Of a DNA stretch of 64,000 nt, positions 53,451 to 63,555 are shown in pieces. Both the position numbers and the translations under genes were made by a program. The DNA lies in NCBI RefSeq assembly GCF_040869045.1, contig NC_090321.1, positions 71,767,183 through 71,831,182 of the forward strand, in the 5' to 3' direction. The stretch comes from Eurosta solidaginis. Lineage: Eukaryota; Arthropoda; Insecta; Diptera; Tephritidae. Every line of letters starts with the position of its first letter. Position 1 is the stretch's first letter. The notes beneath the pieces are model-generated. The model was given only the letters and a program-made list of their open reading frames with translations, had not been told where the DNA came from and did no database searches.

Positions 53451-54430
53451 ACATGAAAACACTTTCGCTAAGGTTGAGCGAACAAAAGTGATTGCTTTTA
53501 TTGTAGACATGTCTTGCTATTTATACAGAATATTCTATTTTACACATACACAATTACATTAATACATACAAGCTAAAGGTTGTACTGACTCTCTCCTAAA
53601 TTAGCTGTTAGAAAAAAGGGAAAATAGAATAGGTGATCATTGCCGAGGTAGGTCTGCATAACTATCTGTGCTACAGCGTGGCTCAGGAAAAATGGGAGTG
53701 GGGTTACCTCGGGGTGTTCAGCGAGAGATTACGAGAATACCTTGAAAGTATGCAGAATAAACCAAATAAGTATGTACATCGTTACTTCGCGTTATTACGA
53801 TGGACTGACCAACCGGCTTTGACTAAGCAACAATATGAAATAAATCCAAACTAACCAGCGAAACAACTAACAAAAAAAAACAGCGAGAATACAGATATAT
53901 ACATAGTTTGTGAAGTTACTACAACTACTTACCACAATGTGAAAACCGTGCAGGACCTGTAGGTATTCGAACTGCACCAACGAGGAGTTGAAAAGATGGA
54001 CTCGATCCCGGCATCTGACCCGCCCTACCTGTTAACGAAGTTGCTATTTATTTCGTTAACCCAAGACATTACATCTGCTGACTCACCTCATAAAGATCTG
54101 ACCACCCATTTCGCCACCCCCAAGCCCCATATCAATTATTACCACAACATTTTCATTTTTAAGTTGACATTAATTATATTCTGCATAACTCATAGTTTTT
54201 AAATTTCCACTAATTCCTTAGAATCAATCTACATTCACATATATAAAGGAGTGGCTTTCCAAATTATATATAATTTTACTTACTACGCTAGTCTCCCTAA
54301 CTTATTTACTTCGATATTAATTAATCAATTATAACAAAATTTGGGAGGTTCAAAGCAAGGAAAACAGCACTAGCTAACATATCTTATATAAATCACTGAC
54401 CATGCCATAAATCAAAACTTTAGGTATGTG
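53451..54430. other. No clear gene; one uncertain reading frame
   Basis: AT-rich, except for a compositionally balanced open stretch at 53633-53854 (plus). Nothing else recognisable. Confidence 0.35.
53633..53854 (+). CDS. Hypothetical 73-codon reading frame
   Basis: Contains QEKWEWGYLGVFSERLREYL and YVHRYFALLRWTDQPALTKQ, unlike the low-complexity translations nearby. I do not recognise it. It may be a retroelement scrap or an exon. No splice sites or neighbours support either view. Confidence 0.2.
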   Translation: MIIAEVGLHNYLCYSVAQEKWEWGYLGVFSERLREYLESMQNKPNKYVHRYFALLRWTDQPALTKQQYEINPN

Positions 54431-54434
54431 TATA
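54431..54434. other. Errantivirus target duplication, left
   Basis: TATA before the LTR matches 62303-62306, typical of the gypsy group. Confidence 0.8.
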
Positions 54435-54799
54435 AGTTAATTTAGACCGAACTAAATTATTAAAAAAAAATATTTTTTTCTACGGCAGGAAGCCGTGTGA
54501 TTTTTATTTAATTTCAAAAATGGAACTGAATTACAATTTGGAAAGATACTTAATTATATACCCTGATCTTCGCTGTCGCGTTACTGCTTGGTGAATATTT
54601 GTTGTTGCGCCACAGCTCAGAAAATATGGCCAGACATGTAGTCAGCAATTTTGGCGAATGTGCGTAAAGACATCTTGTGTAGACATGAAGTCAGCACTGT
54701 TGGCGATTGCGCGTGTAGAATTGCAATATTTGTATCTGGATACTTTGCATCAGCGTGAGAGAATGAATTTCTGGTTCTAAAATGTTTGTTATGTTAACT
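54435..54799 (-). repeat. Errantivirus 3' LTR
   Basis: 365 bp; differs from the 5' copy by small indels, notably near 54470-54490 and a 30-bp stretch missing near 54650. Confidence 0.92.
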
Positions 54800-56069
54800 C
54801 CTCCCTCCTTAAAAACGCTTGTCCCCGAGCGTCTGGAAAACGCTCTTGTTGAGGGTGTGAGAACTTCTGACATAGCCTCTTCTTCTTGATTGGCCTGTCC
54901 AATAGTTTCCGATGGCTGTTTTAACGGCTTATTTATTTTGTGCCTTTTATAGCAATATTTGCCAAAACTAACCATCAGGACAATGATTGCTATAAAGGTA
55001 AGTCCTGAAGAAAATCGGTTTATTACCCATTCTATTTGGAGTGACTGGATTTCGATGGTATTGTTTATGTGTAGCTCACTGAGCGCTTCTAATGACAGAA
55101 GTTTAGTCAGGCTCTCTTCTATTGGATTTGGTTGTGCTATTGCTGGCATTATCCTTAAAGGGGGTGCTTCGAAATTCCTATATGTTCTTCCATTGACTAC
55201 AATGATCTAATTTTTTTAATTTACATTGTAGGTCCGATTCATGTATCTCACGTCGTTGCTTGTGGTAATATTGCCTTTGTAGTTGTTTAGGAAAAGCATT
55301 CTGGGCGCAACAAGCTCGTCCTTTGGGATGTGGTGGCAGTTAATGAAGTGACACGAAGAGTTGAGGATTTTTATTAACTTAGGTATACATACAAGAATCA
55401 TTACTTAAATCCATCGACTCATTTTGTCTACATATGCTTATTTTTTTATATTTTCTACAATTATTTGTTATGCCGAATATACGGTCTTTATTTTTTAGAA
55501 CATTATTATACTTTAGGTCAATTATAACATTATTCCTTATAACAGCTTTTATTATTAAATTTTCGTATATATCCATGGTGGTTAATGGTATTTTAACAAT
55601 GTATAATATTGATGAAATATATCTAAGTGCACTTACTTCAGCTAGTTCAAATGCCTCTTCGGCAGTATCAAATGGCATATGTTCTTTATTCATTTCTCCT
55701 ATAGCTAAACCAATTTCCAATTTATTTAATATTATTGGGCTTACAATTCCAATTCTTGCCCATTGTATGGCGTACTTAACATTTACAATTTCTTCTTTGA
55801 TTAATCATAGCTTATTTTGGAGGCACAATGAGTTCCTACATCTCAATAGCTTGTTGGGCCTCATGCTGCAGGGTAGGATATAAAGGATTTGATGGTGGTA
55901 AATTTTTTTCTATGGTCGCCGTTATATTTTCCAAAAGGTTTCTGCCGTTATCTATGGTTATTAAGTGGGATGATGAATAATCGTGGATTTGGATATCCGC
56001 ATGTGCCATGCAGCCAAAAAAATAAAAAAGGAGACTGAATAATAGGTTTATTTTCTTAATGACGAACAC
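54691..56069 (-). pseudogene. Errantivirus env remnant
   Basis: It starts with a signal-peptide-like stretch at 56069 (hydrophobic LLFSLLFYFFGC). The middle (about 55835-55379) lies in shifted frames with a Cys-containing surface segment. The last block (55149-54691) has a C-terminal membrane span (LTFIAIIVLMVSFGKYCY) and a cytoplasmic tail that runs past the purine tract into the LTR. Errantivirus envelopes are class I-type fusion proteins; this copy is interrupted by stops and frameshifts near 55835, 55725 and 55215 and cannot make a whole envelope. Confidence 0.75.
54800..54811 (-). promoter_or_regulatory. Errantivirus polypurine tract
   Basis: Minus-strand AAGGAGGGAGG abuts the 3' LTR. 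Confidence 0.85.
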
Positions 56070-56079
56070 TCAATTATTG

Positions 56080-56247
56080 CATAATTTTCTATAATCGGGT
56101 TTCCAGTCAAAATAATTGGAAAAACGCCTTTATTATTTTATTGCCGACGTTTCGACCGTTTATTGTGGTCTTCTTCAGGGCCTAGTTACAATTTTAAAGA
56201 AATTAAAATAACTCAATTTAGTTTCGCAGTTCTATAGAATTAAAGTT

Positions 56248-56285
<38 letters not shown>

Positions 56286-56720
56286 GGACATTCAATTGAC
56301 AAACATTTCTTATTTAAAAATCTCTGCGTTCTTCTTCGTCAGGTTTTTCTTTATATATATGTGTTTTGAAATAAAACATAGTCACTTTAATGCTCAATTA
56401 AGGAAACGGAAATTATTTTACAATTTAAAATTACTATTTTCAATAGACAACCCACAATTTATATTTCAGACTCTAATTTGTATGTAAGTACATATGTATA
56501 CATATTTGACGTTTGTTGATCACCGGCGAATTCATGCTTGATGGGTTATTGCAGTGTATTTCATCCAGAAGCATTCTCTTTTGCCAGTTTGTTTCTCTTG
56601 CTATTACTTTGGCATTATCAAAATCAAATTTGTGCCCAAAAGTAATAGCATGGTGAGCAAGAGCACTTTTTTCTGTGCGTTTGTTTTCAACATATTTGCT
56701 ATGTTGTCCCAGTTATTGCT
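56080..56720 (-). mobile_element. Penelope-like element 3' fragment
   Basis: On minus, about 56700-56525 encodes SALAHHAITFGHKFDFDNAK and ARETNWQKRMLLDEIHC, the C-terminal part of a Penelope-like GIY-YIG endonuclease (a conserved AxAxHxxxxxH.FD-like run). The remaining 450 bp is a noncoding tail with (CA)n(TA)n near 56248-56285 and GACGTTTCGACCG near 56148. It lies between integrase and env of the errantivirus, so it inserted after that element. Confidence 0.65.
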
Positions 56721-56737
56721 TATATCTAAAATCGTAC

Positions 56738-56878
56738 GCCTATGGCATATTGCTCGACTTGACTTAAATTATTGCTACAATAGATCGGTGCCTATGACAT
56801 ATTGCTCGATTTGACTTAAATTACTGCTAGAATAGATCGTGCGCCTATAGCATTTTGCTCGATTTGACTTAAATTTAA
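56738..56878. repeat. 53-bp tandem repeat, three copies
   Basis: CCTAT(G/A)…ATATTGCTCGA(C/T)TTGACTTAAATT recurs from about 56739, 56791 and 56844. Confidence 0.85.
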
Positions 56879-57182
56879 GGAGATTAATTGTATTAAACTT
56901 AAATTTCTGTGTATTAAATATTTTTCATTATTATTATTTATTTATTTTTTTATTATTTATATTATTAATTATGTTTCTTTGGTTATATAAGATTTGCATA
57001 ATTAGAGCATTCCTTAAACCTTCCTGTACTATCCTTTTTATTATTATTATTATTTGTAATTTTTATTTTCATTCGTTTAACTGATTAATTTTTAGAAGAG
57101 AAAAACTTCCTTCTTCCCTCTTTCTTGCTTTTTTGTTTCTTTGTTTTTTGAAAAATTTGCCTACTTTTTTTTTTATTTATAT
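56879..57182. other. No gene seen; AT-rich errantivirus spacer
   Basis: Strongly T-rich between the repeat and the end of integrase. Possibly later inserted sequence. Confidence 0.4.
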
Positions 57183-58364
57183 TTATTGAGCCTTAATATG
57201 GCTTTTATGCACCGACTTTCCTGACAGAGTCGTAACTGTATTTCCCTTGTCCTCAAGTACTATTTCCTTCCTGTAACGGGGTGACAATTTATTTCCTATT
57301 CGCTTGTTTAATTTTACATAAATCACGTCATAAGCACTGTATGTCCTGAAATCTGTTATTTTCTTATTGTTTAATTTTCTAGTTTTGTATGTTTTCGTCT
57401 TTGTCCAGGTCGACTGGGTGCGGTCCAACTGTTCGTCCAAAAAATAATTCTATAGGTTTTCGTTTAGTAGTGGAATGAATTGAGAAATTGTATTTGTATA
57501 GGATTCTATCAAGGAGATCGCGGAAATCGGAGTGAACATTTTCTGCTTTGGTACATCGCAATAATTCCGACAAGGTGGAGTGGAATCGCTCTATCTGTCC
57601 ATTTACTGTGCTTTTATATGGTGGGGTTCTGAATATTTCTATTCCGAATCGATTCTGTAGCATGAAGGTTATGGGAGCCGAATTCAGTGATTTTTCATTA
57701 TTTATCACAATGTTTTCGGGAAATCCAAATATCTCTAACAAATCTCTCAAAGGGGTTTTTATATCTTCGGATGATCTGGACTTTACAATCTTTGCTTGGG
57801 CGTATTTTGAGAATTTGTCTATTGCTGTTAACACTATTTTATTGCTGGTATAATACAGGTCTGCGTGAACAATATGTCCTGGATAATTGGGGATTGGAGT
57901 GGCTTTTAGAATGGGGTTTACTGGGTGTCGCTCGTAGGTACTTATTTTCAAGGCAAATCCTACACTGTTTTGCAATTTTTTTTTATATTCGCGTTCATCT
58001 GGGGGAAATAACATCTCTCCAAAAGTTGAGCTTTATTTTCTGTTGGTTTGCGATGAGCTCTATGGTGTTCGCAGATAATTTCTCTTCCCTGTTCAGATTC
58101 GGTAAGGATATCCTCCCCAAAATTTCGCGTGTAGCGCACCCTGTATCTACTGAAGTGGGTTTGGTAAATGGTTTGAATTCTTCCTAATATACTGTCTTCT
58201 GTCTTTATGCAATTTGTAACCGAGGGATTCAAATATCTTTTTAATAAGGTAATAATACTATCTTCCGAGAATTCTCTCTCCACTATAGTGTGCCTATGAT
58301 AGGTTGGAAAAATTATTTGAAACTGGTATGAGGAGGTTTCACCTGTGGAAATGAAAAGTTGCAA
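57183..58364 (-). pseudogene. Errantivirus integrase
   Basis: Three overlapping frames. 58364-57960 is the N-terminal region with zinc-binding ICEHHRAHRK. 58014-57379 is the core, with IVHADLYY (first D) and STVNGQIERFHSTL (E); the second acidic position reads IVINNEKSLNS, so Asp appears replaced by Asn. 57440-57183 is the C-terminal domain (YDVIYVKLNKRIGNKLSPRY). The overlaps show that frameshifts alone separate them. Integrase would insert at TATA-type sites. Confidence 0.85.
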
Positions 58365-58890
58365 TGACGGGTGCGTCTGTATGGGGTGTCAACGTTTGAA
58401 CTGAGCTGTCGTCGCTATGTCGGGTTATTGTTAAGGAATTTATCTGTTCTTGTTGCGGTGTTCTGGATAGTCCGTCCGCAACTACGTTAATTTTGCCAGG
58501 TTTGTAATTTAATTCGTAATTGTATTCCTCAAGTATAGCTTTCCAGCGTTTCATTTTATTGTTGTTATTTTTGTTGCTTTGAGCATAAGTTAAGGGGTGG
58601 TGGTCTGTGAAAATTCTGACTTTTGCCGAACCGTAAAGATAGTTACGCAGAGATTTCAATGCCCATATGATGGCAAGCATTTCCTTCTCGTTGGCTGCGT
58701 AATTTTTTTCTGTTTTTGAAAGGGTCCTGGATATGAATGTAATGGGTCTATCTTCCTGCGACAGGACTGCGCCTATTGCGTAATTGGAGGCATCGGTTGT
58801 CAGCTCAAAGTCTGTGTTCAAGTTGGGATAGGTCAGCATTACTTCTCCCGATACAAGAACATTTTTAAGTTTTGTAAACGCCGCCATTGC
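58339..58890 (-). pseudogene. Errantivirus RNase H
   Basis: Frame with FELTTDASNYAIGAVLSQ, ITFISRTLSKTEKNYA, NEKEMLAIIWAL, IFTDHHPLTYAQ and NVVADGLSRTP, a full gypsy RNase H with its acidic residues. Upstream (58890-59160) the RT thumb appears in broken frames (SVPRNLKELRSFLGLSG). Confidence 0.9.
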
Positions 58891-59226
58891 GTCCTCATCA
58901 AGGGTGATCTGTTTTTTTTCGATTAATTTTTGGACACGCGTCCCTCCTCCCCTCTTAAAAGGGTTGTAAGGGGTTTAGCTAGCTTCGCATAATCTTTAAC
59001 GAAGCGGCGGTAATTACCCGACAGACCCAAAAAGGATCTGAGCTCTTTGAGGTTCCGTGGAACTGAGATATTTTGAATAGCCTCTATTTTTGAAGGATTT
59101 GTTTTGATTCCTTCCGGCGTTACAATGAATCCTAAAAATTAGACCTCCTTTTGAAAGACCTTGCACTTTCATGTTCGCATCTTCGAGTGTGCCGAAAATA
59201 CTAATACAACTTCCGATAATCTATCA
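58891..59226 (-). pseudogene. Errantivirus RT remnant with palm deleted
   Basis: After the fingers end (VIDYRKL near 59220) the sequence jumps to the segment just before the RT thumb (FLGFIVTPEGIKTNPSKI). The palm, with its catalytic YxDD box, is gone, roughly 300 bp. Additional stops follow. Confidence 0.8.
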
Positions 59227-59919
59227 CTAGTTTGTATTGTTTGTTGTCCAGGGGATCTGGTTTTTATCCACTATCCAAACAGGTGAATTATAGGGTGATC
59301 GTGATGGCCTTATGATGCCGTCTTCCAGGAGTTTATTAATTTGTCTTTCGACCTCTGATTTTAGGGACATTGGGTATGCATAACATCGCGAGTAGACAGG
59401 GCTGTCGGTCGTCATCCTAATTTCTGCCTCCACTACAGTGGTATATGTCAGTTTTTCATCGGGTTCTGCGAAAAGTTTTGAGTGCTGGTTACAGAGATTA
59501 TGAAGCTTTCCCTTTTGTTCTTCTGTTAGATGCTCAGTTTTTATTTCCAAATTATTTACCGATCTTGATAACAGTTGCTTAGTTTTGGTTTTTTTACCAT
59601 TTTTAATAATCATGTAATCCATAGAGGCATGAATTACCGCACTCAACTGTTTGAGGCTGTCATTCCCAATGATGCCGGGGAATGACACTAATGAAGGCAA
59701 AATGAAAAACTTACGGCGTTCCTCGTTCAAACCGAAAAGATTCCAAAATGTATGATGCGATACTCTTACTTTACCTCCGACGGAGTTCGCGTAAAAAATG
59801 TTTTCGTTTGGTAAGGGGTTTTTTGCTAATGAAGGATGTATGTAGTTTTTGTTGGAGCCAGTGTCTATAAGGAATTTTAATACCTCTCCATTGCCGGTTT
59901 TGCACTGGATGTAGGGCAA
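59227..59919 (-). pseudogene. Errantivirus protease and RT fingers
   Basis: A 230-residue frame. The protease active site is FLIDTGSNKNYIHP (D-T-G intact), with IIGNDSLKQL. The RT start has YSRCYAYPMSLKSEVERQI and SRSPYNSPVWIVDK. The protease begins in a different frame from gag, as in errantiviruses where pol is reached by frameshift; here the separation includes a stop. Followed by the RT deletion. Confidence 0.9.
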
Positions 59920-59957
59920 TGTCGAGTGCGTTAGCCTAAAAAATTAACGTCGCAAAA

Positions 59958-61429
59958 CTATTCGCCTTCTTTTTCGTTGTCATGTGCGTACCGCGAATAA
60001 TCCTGATAGTAGTCTTCCCAGGATTGTGTTTCTTCGGCGTCCAGCTCGGCAGTTTCGTGTCCGTATGTACCTGCTTCGTATTGTTGTGCTTCGGCTACGG
60101 CAGCGTCAGGTGATGGTTCTATGTGCTCTATCTTTTGAAGTTTAGGAGCAGCATTTCTATTGAATTGCCCTGTGTGCGCCGGGGGTGGTCGTTTCGACGC
60201 TACGTTGCTGTATCCTGGCCTGTTCATGTAGTTGATGTTTCTTGTTCGCATCGATTGGTCCACGTCCATAGGTGTGGGTGGTTTTGGTTGTAATGCCCTT
60301 GGCGGTGGATAACCGTAATGCATGGGCCCTTGGGTATTCGGTCTATTTGAGTACTGTAGATGTGGGCGTTGATATTGTTGGTATTGGGGTTGCTGATACT
60401 GATGTTGAAGTTGATGGTATTGAGGTTGCTGGGGAAATCGGGTAAATGGAGACATTGATTGGGGGAAATGCGCAAGGTGTGGGTAAAATTGTTGATTGGA
60501 TTGTTTCCTCGGTGGGAGTGCAGTCTTTTGTTGGTATGTGCCAAATGATGCTGCAGGTAGCATTGGTCTTCTGGGTAAATTGTACTGGCTGTTAGCGTGA
60601 GCAGCTCTGAAGTTCTGGATTTCCAGCTTAATGCATAAATGCAAGGCTTCGGGCAAATCAGCGGCTCTTTCATGCGGAGGAGTCTGGATAGGTCACCCGA
60701 TAGTCCTCGAACAAAGGTATCTAATGCCTTGTCACGGTATGTACGCGTGAGAACACGCATGGCCTCCCCGCCAACATCCATGCAGGATACCTTGTTGAGT
60801 ATTAGCGAAAGGTGGGAATACACCTCCGCGTAGAATTTCTGTATCGATTTCCTGCCTTGGACCAAACAAGTCATCTGGTACTCCAGGGTGCTTAAGTCCC
60901 GTTTGTCAGCATAGTGTGCTGTGAGGCACTGGGAAATTGCTTTCCAATTTAAGGAGGTGTTGTAGGATTCGAGTGCAGCATCTGCACTGCCTACAATCTT
61001 GTTGCGAAATACGCTTAGAATGCCAAAGAACTTAGGTGAACTTATGCTTGGTTCATAAATCTTTAGGATTCGCTCGACACTTTTTTCCAGCTACTGAATT
61101 CTGCTGGGTTGCCACCGAACTCGCGCAGGGATCTCACGACGTCGGGCACTTTGTCCATGTCGGAGAGGTTACTTCGAAATTGTTCGTCAATTAGTTGGTC
61201 CGTTAAGGGTTGTTGTGTGGGATGAAGTACGCTCCTAACTGTTATTCTCGTCGGTCACCAGAATTTCAGTTATTAGATCATTTATAAGGTTCCTAAACTC
61301 AGGGGAGGCATTCACCCATTGGGGAATGGCAGCTGGTTGCAGCTGAGGTTGTGGTTGTACTGGTGCCCCTGCTGGAGGTGGGCCTGCATTACCCAACAAA
61401 GGTGGTCGTAGCACATTATTTTGCGCCAT
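59958..61429 (-). pseudogene. Errantivirus gag
   Basis: It starts at ATG 61427-61429 with a Pro/Gln-rich leader (GPPPAGAPVQPQPQLQ). Degraded capsid sequence runs through 61234-60875. The 60874-60660 frame shows KSIQKFYAEVYSHLSLILN and DTFVRGLSGDLSRLL, and then 60656-59958 is a long Pro/Gln/Tyr-rich tail (HQLQHQYQQPQYQQY) ending acidic. No CCHC knuckle, as in gypsy-group gag. Frame breaks near 61230, 61080 and 60650. Confidence 0.85.
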
Positions 61430-61911
61430 TCTTGCTCTAATTTATTAATGTGTTTTCTTTTTCCTTAACTTAACAATCTCTGGATGGTCCCTTTTCAGGT
61501 GAATCGCAGAGGTGGATTTGTGTTATTTTTAATAGCCTATTTAATTTATGAGCTGTACGAGTTCTTTATTATTCAATGTAATTAGAGAAAAAAACTCTGA
61601 AATGCAAATGTTAATAAACTATTTGTAATATCTCCTTAAAACTCTTAATTTTATACAGGTAAAAATACTTATTTTTTTTTTTATAACTTTACTTAAATAT
61701 TCTTACGATAAGACAGCAAGCATGGATTTTAGATTTCTTCCTCTTTTCATTCCGGGTACTAAGGATCTGCTATCCCACTTGAATTACGCTCGCTTGCTGC
61801 CCCTTCCTCAACTGTGGGTAAGGGGGTGAGTTCTTGGTGCTTGGTCCGATGGTAGCGGCGAGCCTCTTTGGATCGACTTATGCACTTCTTACTTCGCGAC
61901 TAGACCCTTTG
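61430..61911 (-). other. Errantivirus leader
   Basis: Untranslated region between primer site and gag. No gene seen. Confidence 0.6.
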
Positions 61912-61924
61912 ACGTTGGGCGCCA
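61912..61924 (-). other. Errantivirus primer-binding site (tRNA-Lys)
   Basis: Minus-strand TGGCGCCCAACGT is complementary to the 3' end of tRNA-Lys (ACGTTGGGCGCCA), overlapping the LTR end by one base. Drosophila gypsy also uses tRNA-Lys. Confidence 0.85.
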
Positions 61925-62302
61925 GTTAATTTAGACCGAACTAAATTTAAAAAAAAATTATTTTTCAAAGGCAGGCGTGATTTTTATTTAATGTCAAAAA
62001 TAGAACTGAATTACAATTTGGAAAGATACTTAATTATATATCCCGATCTTCGCTGTCGCGTTACTGCTTGGTGAATATTTGTTGTTGCGCCGCAGCTCAG
62101 AAAATATGGCCTTGATTTAAGATATCTGGTATCCAGATATGTAGTCATAAATTTTGGCGAATGTGCGTTAAGACATCTTGTGTAGACATGTAGTCAGCAC
62201 TTTTGGCGATTGCGCGTGTGGACTTGCAATATTTGTATCTGGATACTTTGTATCAGCGTGAGAGAATGAATTTCTGGTTCTGATATGTTTGTTATGTTAA
62301 CT
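61924..62302 (-). repeat. Errantivirus 5' LTR
   Basis: 379 bp, the partner of 54435-54799; starts AGTTAACATAAC and ends TTAACT on minus. Confidence 0.92.
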
Positions 62303-62306
62303 TATA
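62303..62306. other. Errantivirus target duplication, right
   Basis: TATA, equal to 54431-54434. Confidence 0.8.
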
Positions 62307-62575
62307 AAGCGCGTAAGCGAGTTATTACATATTTATATACATATATAATAATATACAAATGGACAAACATTGGTTTGATCAACATGCGTTCGCCTATAGC
62401 ATCGACGCACCAGCGAAGACAACGAGGTTGCATCCGACAGCAGAATTATGTTATGACATTGGCTTTGAATTGCTACAGGTTGCGAAATTTGGTAGTAAGG
62501 CTGTTGTTGTTGCTTTCACTTACCAAAATTTTTAATGTGCTGGAAACTTTTTGACTAACAAAACATAAGTAACAT

Positions 62576-63117
62576 CTTATGGATAAATTTACGCGAACCA
62601 TAGCAACATATCTACTAGAAATCGTTTATATCTTTTATCTCTTTTTTTATCGTTAGTAAGACCTATATTGGAATATGCTTCCATTATCTGGAACCCGCGT
62701 TATCAGGTTCATAGCGAAAAATTAGAATCGGTCCAGAAGCAATTTTTGCTCTTTGCTTTAAATCATTTGCCCTGGGATCCATCAAGGAACCTACCGCCCT
62801 ATTGCAGCCGGTTAAAACTTTTACAGCTGCCTTCACTACAGAGCCGTAGGGAGATGCTTGGCGTTTTATTTATGGTAAAACTATTAAGGGGAATGATAAA
62901 CAGTCCATTTCTGCTTGGTGAGGTGATGTTTAATGTCCCTTTTAGGCCCTCTCGGTATTTCCAACCGCTATATTTAAATACATGTAGATCGAATATTCAA
63001 ATGCATGAACCTCTTCGTTGTCTGTGTCAAGATTTCAATAATCACTGTAATAATATTGATACTTGCGACACACTTTACAGTATACAAAAATATATACTCA
63101 CTGCCTTGAACTCATAA
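62576..63117 (+). pseudogene. LINE ORF2 C-terminal fragment (jockey-like)
   Basis: 5'-truncated plus-strand LINE. The readable frame, 62668-63117, has LEYASIIWNPRYQVHSEKLE, SVQKQFLLFALNHLPWD and SRREMLGVLFMVKLLRG, the region after the RT thumb, and ends naturally at a stop at 63115-63117. An earlier part (62576-62667) is in frame but with stops. No catalytic domain remains. The sequence before it (62307-62575) shows no gene. Confidence 0.85.
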
Positions 63118-63162
63118 CTGTTTCAAAATCACATGTTAAACTAAATCTGTTACCTGCTCCAG

Positions 63163-63555
63163 TTACTTTGGGCGGGTGGCTTGGAATCACGTCCTTTCCA
63201 ACCTCCCACACATTGCAGCCCTACTCATTGTGTGTTAAATATACATCAGCTGCTCGAAATCACGTCAATTCCGACAGCACTAATAATCAATAGTTACTTT
63301 TGGCGGGTGGCTTGGAATCACGTCCTTTCCAACCTCCCCCACATCACAGCCCTACTCATTGTGTGTTAAATATACATCAGCTGCTGGAAATCACGTCCAT
63401 TCCGACAGCACTAATAATCAATAATTACTTTGGGCGGGTGGCTTGGAATCACGTCCTTTCCAACCTCCCACACATCGCATCCCTACTATTGTGTGTTAAA
63501 TATACATCAGCTGCTCGAAATCACGTCCATTCCGACAGCACTGATAATCAATTCC
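63163..63555 (+). repeat. 131-bp tandem repeat in LINE 3' UTR
   Basis: TTACTTT(G/T)GGCGGGTGGC recurs at 63163, 63294 and 63425, 131 bp apart. Each unit has two ATCACGTCC… boxes and CATCAGCTGCT(C/G)GAAATCACGTC. It starts 46 bp after the ORF2 stop. Confidence 0.93.

Larger units (their letters stand above)
54435..62302 (-). mobile_element. Errantivirus-type gypsy element with env
   Basis: A 7868-bp minus-strand element with 365- and 379-bp LTRs bounded by AGTTAAC…TTAACT, TATA target duplications, a tRNA-Lys primer site and a purine tract. The order is gag, protease-RT-RNase H-integrase, env. It is an old endogenous insect retrovirus copy: the RT palm is deleted, a Penelope-like fragment sits before env, and every gene has frame breaks, so it is not functional. 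Confidence 0.93.

Noticed and set aside
55434..55883. 149-codon plus frame opposite env
   Set aside because: Antisense to the env remnant; hydrophobic only by complementarity.
56284..56487. 67-codon plus frame near the (CA)n(TA)n run
   Set aside because: Low-complexity, inside the noncoding tail of the Penelope-like fragment.
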